From NCBI RefSeq assembly GCF_001942465.1, contig NZ_MKJY01000585.1:1-33840 (forward strand): a stretch of DNA of 33,840 nucleotides, given 5' to 3'. A program made the translations under genes and the position numbers. The stretch is from Actinomadura sp. CNU-125 (GTDB lineage Bacteria > Actinomycetota > Actinomycetes > Streptosporangiales > Streptosporangiaceae). The notes under the pieces were generated by a model, which was given only the letters and a program-made list of their open reading frames with translations, was not told the origin of the DNA and did not search any database. The stretch's first letter is position 1. Every line of letters begins with the position of its first letter. Below, in pieces: positions 31,000 to 33,840 of this stretch.

Positions 31000-32455
31000 G
31001 ACCACTCCCCCGCCCGCCCCGTACGGAGTGCCGGGAAGTCCTCCTCGACCAGGGACGCTACGATGCGTCCGCTCATCGCCACCAGCGGGAGCCCGCCCCC
31101 GGGATGCACCGACCCGCCCACCAGGTACAGGCCGCGGCGCGGCCCGCGGTTGCCCGGACGGCGCAGCGGCGCCAGCCGCCCCCGGTACGCCGAGCCATAG
31201 ATCGCTCCGCCCCAGGCCCCGTACCGGTCCCGCAGGTCCGCGGGCGTGAACAGCTCCACGAACCGCAGCCGTCCCGACAGGTCGTGCCCGCGGCCCGCCA
31301 ACCGCTCCAGGACCAGATCCCGGTACGCCTCCGGCGCCATCGGCCACCGCTCCGGGTCGCGCGACGGGACGTTGACCAGCATCGTCCAGTTCTCCGCCCC
31401 GGGCGCGCCTGCGACGGGTCGTCCACCGCCGAGCACCCGATGTACACCGTCGGGTCCTCCGGAGGGACCCGGCGCTGGAAGATGTCGGCGAACTCCCGCC
31501 GATAGTCACCCGAGAAGACCACCGAATGGTGCGGCAACCCGTCGGTCCGGCCGTCCACGCCCGCGAGCATCAGGAACGCCGACGACGACGTGCCGAGCCC
31601 GGCGATCCGGCGCAACCGCCGCCGATCGGGCAGCAGCCGACCGTACAGCTCGGCCGCGTCGGCGTTGACCAACACCGCGTCCGCGGCCTCGCGCTCCCCG
31701 GACGCCAGCACCACGCCGGTCACCGACTCGCCATCGGAAAGGACCCGCGCGACCGTGCTGCCGGTGCGGACTTCGACGCCCGCATCATCCAGCAGCCCCG
31801 CCAGGTCCTCCGCCAACCGGGGCAGACCACCCGGCACGTACCAGCCGCCCGCACCGTGCTCGATCGCCGGGACACACCCCAGCGCCGCGGGCGCCCGGTA
31901 CGGGCTCGACCCGGCGTACGTGGCGTACCGCCCGACGTACTGCCGCAGCCTTCGATCGTCGAAGAACCGGCGTGCGAGACCGTGCAGCGTCCGTCCGGGC
32001 GCGACCGCCAGCAGGTCGGCGGGGTTCCCGTCCGGTGGCCGGCGGCCGACCGGGCCCGCGAAGAACGTCCGCTGCGACGCCTCGAAGCACTTGCGCGCCC
32101 AGGCGTAGAAGGCCTCCCACGCCGCGCCCTGCCCCGGCGCGAAGCGCTCCACCTCAGCGGCCATCCGATCAGGGTCGCGGTAGGCCCGCAGGACCGACCC
32201 GTCGGCGAACCGGTACCGGCACAACTCGTCCAGGGCGACGGCTTCCCGCGCGACGCCCAGCTCGTGGAACACCTCCGGCAGGGTGAGCAGCGACGGCCCG
32301 AGCGAGAAGGCGAACCCGTCCCGTCCGCGCTCGGCGAGCTTGCCGCCCAACCGGTCCAGCTGCTCGTGCAGCCGGACCCGGTGCCCGGCCCGCGACAGCA
32401 GCAGCGCGGCCACCATGCCACCGACCCCGCCACCGACCACGATCACCTCGGCCAT
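30996..32455 (-). pseudogene. crtD: CrtD-like carotenoid desaturase/oxidoreductase, one frame break
   Basis: Second CrtI-family FAD enzyme of the locus. The N-terminus is VIVVGGGVGGMVAALLLSRA with RLHEQLDRLGGKL and FAFSLGPSLLTLPEVF. The middle has RQYVGRYATYAGSSPYRAPA and IEHGAGGWYVPGGLPRLAED. The frame breaks near 31415-31425: AVDDPSQA continues in the other frame as PGAENWTMLVNVPSRDPERW and ends GLYLVGGSVHPGGGLPLVAM, stop at 30996-30998. A 1-nt loss or 2-nt gain in the gcgcg run explains it. The HPGGGLP box is typical of CrtD (3,4-desaturases), and the flanking CruF and GT2 fit that role. The start overlaps the cruF end by 13 bp. Confidence 0.82.
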
Positions 32456-33195
32456 CGGCCTCCCCTTCCCACCATCCGCCGTCTCGCCGTCAGCACCGCC
32501 GCGGGGACCGCGAAGGCGCCCATCGCCGTCCCACCGGCCACCGCCACGAACGGGTCGCGCGGCTCGAACACCGCCGCGAACGCCAACGTCTCCATCGCCG
32601 CCATCACCGCGTACGTCGCCACCAGCCCCTCCGACACATCGCCCTCCGCACCGACGAGCGAATCGAACACGCCCATCAGCAGCGCCGACACCCCCAGCCA
32701 CCCGGCGAAGTTGCCGACCGGTACCCCCCGATACACCCCGCTGCGCGCCCACCTCCAGAGGCCCAGCCGCAGCATCTGCGGATCCAGGAACAGGTCCCAG
32801 GCCGTGAGGGCCAAGGCTCCAACCGCCACCCGCGTCCACCGCCGCCCCTCCGGGACGAGCGTCGCCGCGACCGCGTGCGACGCCAAGCCCATCCCCGCCC
32901 ACGCTGCCGCCACTGCTACCGGGACCCCGCCCACCTGCGGCCGCAGAACCTTCGTGTAGGAGTACCGCCCGAACGGCACGCCCGCCCTTACCCCCACCCA
33001 CTCCGCCGCGAAGCCCAACGACACCGCCACCCCCACAGCTCTCACCGCCCGCCCGGCACCCTGGCGGGAGGCGGCGAAACACCCCGCACCGGCAGTCAGC
33101 AAGCCCACCACCGGACCCGTCCAACGCACCGGATCCGGCCGCACCCCCGACGCGACTTGCGCCGCGACCATCGACGCCAAACAACCGACGCCCAT
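32443..33195 (-). CDS. cruF: CruF-type carotenoid 1',2'-hydratase (membrane protein)
   Basis: A 250-residue integral membrane protein with about seven hydrophobic segments. CruF adds water to the psi end of a carotenoid (1'-hydroxylation). Blocks seen: FAAEWVGVRAGVPFGRYSYT, AVGALALTAWDLFLDPQML, LWRWARSGVYRGVPVGNFAG with WLGVSALLMGVF. The PFGRYSY, WDxxxDP and GVPxxNFxGW boxes are characteristic. ATG 33195 is used; an open frame continues upstream without a better start. First gene of the minus-strand cruF-crtD-GT2 operon, whose genes overlap one another. Confidence 0.88.
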   Translation of the reverse strand: MGVGCLASMVAAQVASGVRPDPVRWTGPVVGLLTAGAGCFAASRQGAGRAVRAVGVAVSLGFAAEWVGVRAGVPFGRYSYTKVLRPQVGGVPVAVAAAWAGMGLASHAVAATLVPEGRRWTRVAVGALALTAWDLFLDPQMLRLGLWRWARSGVYRGVPVGNFAGWLGVSALLMGVFDSLVGAEGDVSEGLVATYAVMAAMETLAFAAVFEPRDPFVAVAGGTAMGAFAVPAAVLTARRRMVGRGGRWPR

Positions 33196-33519
33196 TGCCG
33201 CAAAGTCGTCCGATCTCTTCTCGGAACACGCCGAAGCCCGGGCGCGACGCCGCGATATCAATCTCACACCTTCCCTTCGGAGCCGACCGGTGTTCTGGAT
33301 GCCCGCGTCCATGCCCGTTGGAAGCGTCAGCTGATCACTAAGGGGACAGGAGCAGCGCCGGGACGGCCAGCCACCCGCGACGCGACAGGGGGCCACACGT
33401 CCTGGCGCTACCCAAAGCAATGCATCCCACACAGTTGGCGCAGGTCAGACGGCAGTAGATGTGTAGGCCAGTGGACGGCGGGAACGTGGCGACGGTACGG
33501 ATTTCAGTATGCACTGAAC
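33196..33519. other. Upstream region of the cruF operon
   Basis: About 320 bp without a supported gene. It should include the cruF operon promoter on the minus strand. No obvious palindrome or canonical -35/-10 stood out. Confidence 0.4.
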
Positions 33520-33828
33520 GTGTCGGAGCTTCTTGAAGTGGACCGAGAAGACACGCGAGGGAACCCGCAGACGATCGCCCTTCGGGAGTCGTCCGGACCC
33601 CGCCCACGTGACGGCCGAGCCGGTCCATACGTCTTCGACGCGGCGTTGCAAGGGCGTGCCCGATGGCTGGAGTTGACCGACCGGCGCCGAATACCGCTCG
33701 CGGTGAAGCGCTGGCGCGGCCTCGCCGACCAGGACGACCGGTGGCTGCTGACCCGGTGCCACGGGGTTGCGTCCACGGAGGTGGTGTACGAGTTTGACCA
33801 GGTCAAGTGGCATGTCGTCGTGACGTGA
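33520..33828 (+). CDS. Hypothetical protein (about 102 residues), uncertain
   Basis: The open frame ends at TGA 33828 with a plausible, non-repetitive composition: VSELLEVDREDTRGNPQTIA, LQGRARWLELTDRRRIPLAV, KRWRGLADQDDRWLLTRCHG and EVVYEFDQVKWHVVVT at the end. The only reasonable start is GTG 33520, with no strong RBS. Codon bias in this stretch is less extreme than in the crt genes. No family recognised; two antisense frames overlap it, so the call is tentative. Confidence 0.4.
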   Translation: MSELLEVDREDTRGNPQTIALRESSGPRPRDGRAGPYVFDAALQGRARWLELTDRRRIPLAVKRWRGLADQDDRWLLTRCHGVASTEVVYEFDQVKWHVVVT

Positions 33829-33840
33829 GACGGCCACCGC

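Noticed and set aside
32875..33519. Long plus-strand frame continuing into the 33520-33828 gene
   Set aside because: Its first part is antisense to cruF and of shadow composition (RPRCRHCYRDP...); only the end beyond 33520 looks possibly coding.

Overview
The window comes from a high-GC actinomycete, probably of the Streptosporangiales (an Actinomadura-like organism). The GC content, GTG/TTG starts, ATGA/GTGA-coupled operons, LitR-type MerR regulator, ECF sigma factors and class F sortase point that way. The genus is inference. Function calls rest on motifs read by eye; no database search was run.

Left part (1-10,321), a mobile-element landing zone. An IS3-type insertion sequence runs off the left edge (OrfA, a CCCAAAG slippery heptamer, and a broken OrfB). 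Next is a damaged tyrosine integrase (1391-2523) ending about 100 bp before a 21-bp sequence from the 3' end of a tRNA-Val gene. The same 21 bp recur at 9973-9993, and between them lies a compact ~7.3-kb integrative element. It carries an integrase with a TTG start, an excisionase-like helix-turn-helix protein, two paralogous Cys/His proteins, a RecA/RepA-type ATPase, a strong hairpin, an iteron field of about 14 CTCCACGC boxes (a candidate replication origin), a short GntR-type repressor with a repeat-rich operator, and an operon of six small unknown genes. Its ends carry paired TTTGGCATG arm-type sites and a phased AGGTGC array. No TraB/FtsK translocase or relaxase is visible, so it looks like a self-excising, possibly replicating, mobilisable or satellite-like element. 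To its right, 3' halves of a tRNA-Val (minus) and a tRNA-Lys (plus) sit back to back.

Middle part (10,496-16,160), chromosomal. A decayed ycaO-tfuA pair (thioamide-forming RiPP enzymes) is followed by a DUF4397 surface protein, class F sortase, ECF sigma factor and anti-sigma factor operon, then small hypothetical genes.

Right part (16,160-33,195), a light-response and carotenoid island. On the minus strand: an MMPL transporter, a DUF523/DUF1722 protein, an ECF sigma factor (LitS-like by position) and a LitR/CarH-type regulator with a B12-binding-like domain. Divergent to these: a DNA photolyase, two small proteins, an SDR/DUF2867 protein, phytoene desaturase (CrtI), phytoene synthase (CrtB) and a PlsX paralogue. 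A CrtA-like monooxygenase (minus) and a PlsY paralogue (plus) overlap head to head. A minus-strand operon then encodes CruF, a CrtD-like desaturase and a family 2 glycosyltransferase. Together these suggest a 1'-hydroxylated, 3',4'-desaturated, glycosylated C40 carotenoid. The PlsX/PlsY pair raises the possibility that it is fatty-acylated through an acyl-phosphate, a route I do not know to be described for carotenoids.

Many genes (OrfB, int1, ycaO, tfuA, mmpL, SDR, plsX, crtD) carry a frame break with conserved sequence resuming in another frame. Either the locus is decaying or the assembly has indel errors; reads would decide.
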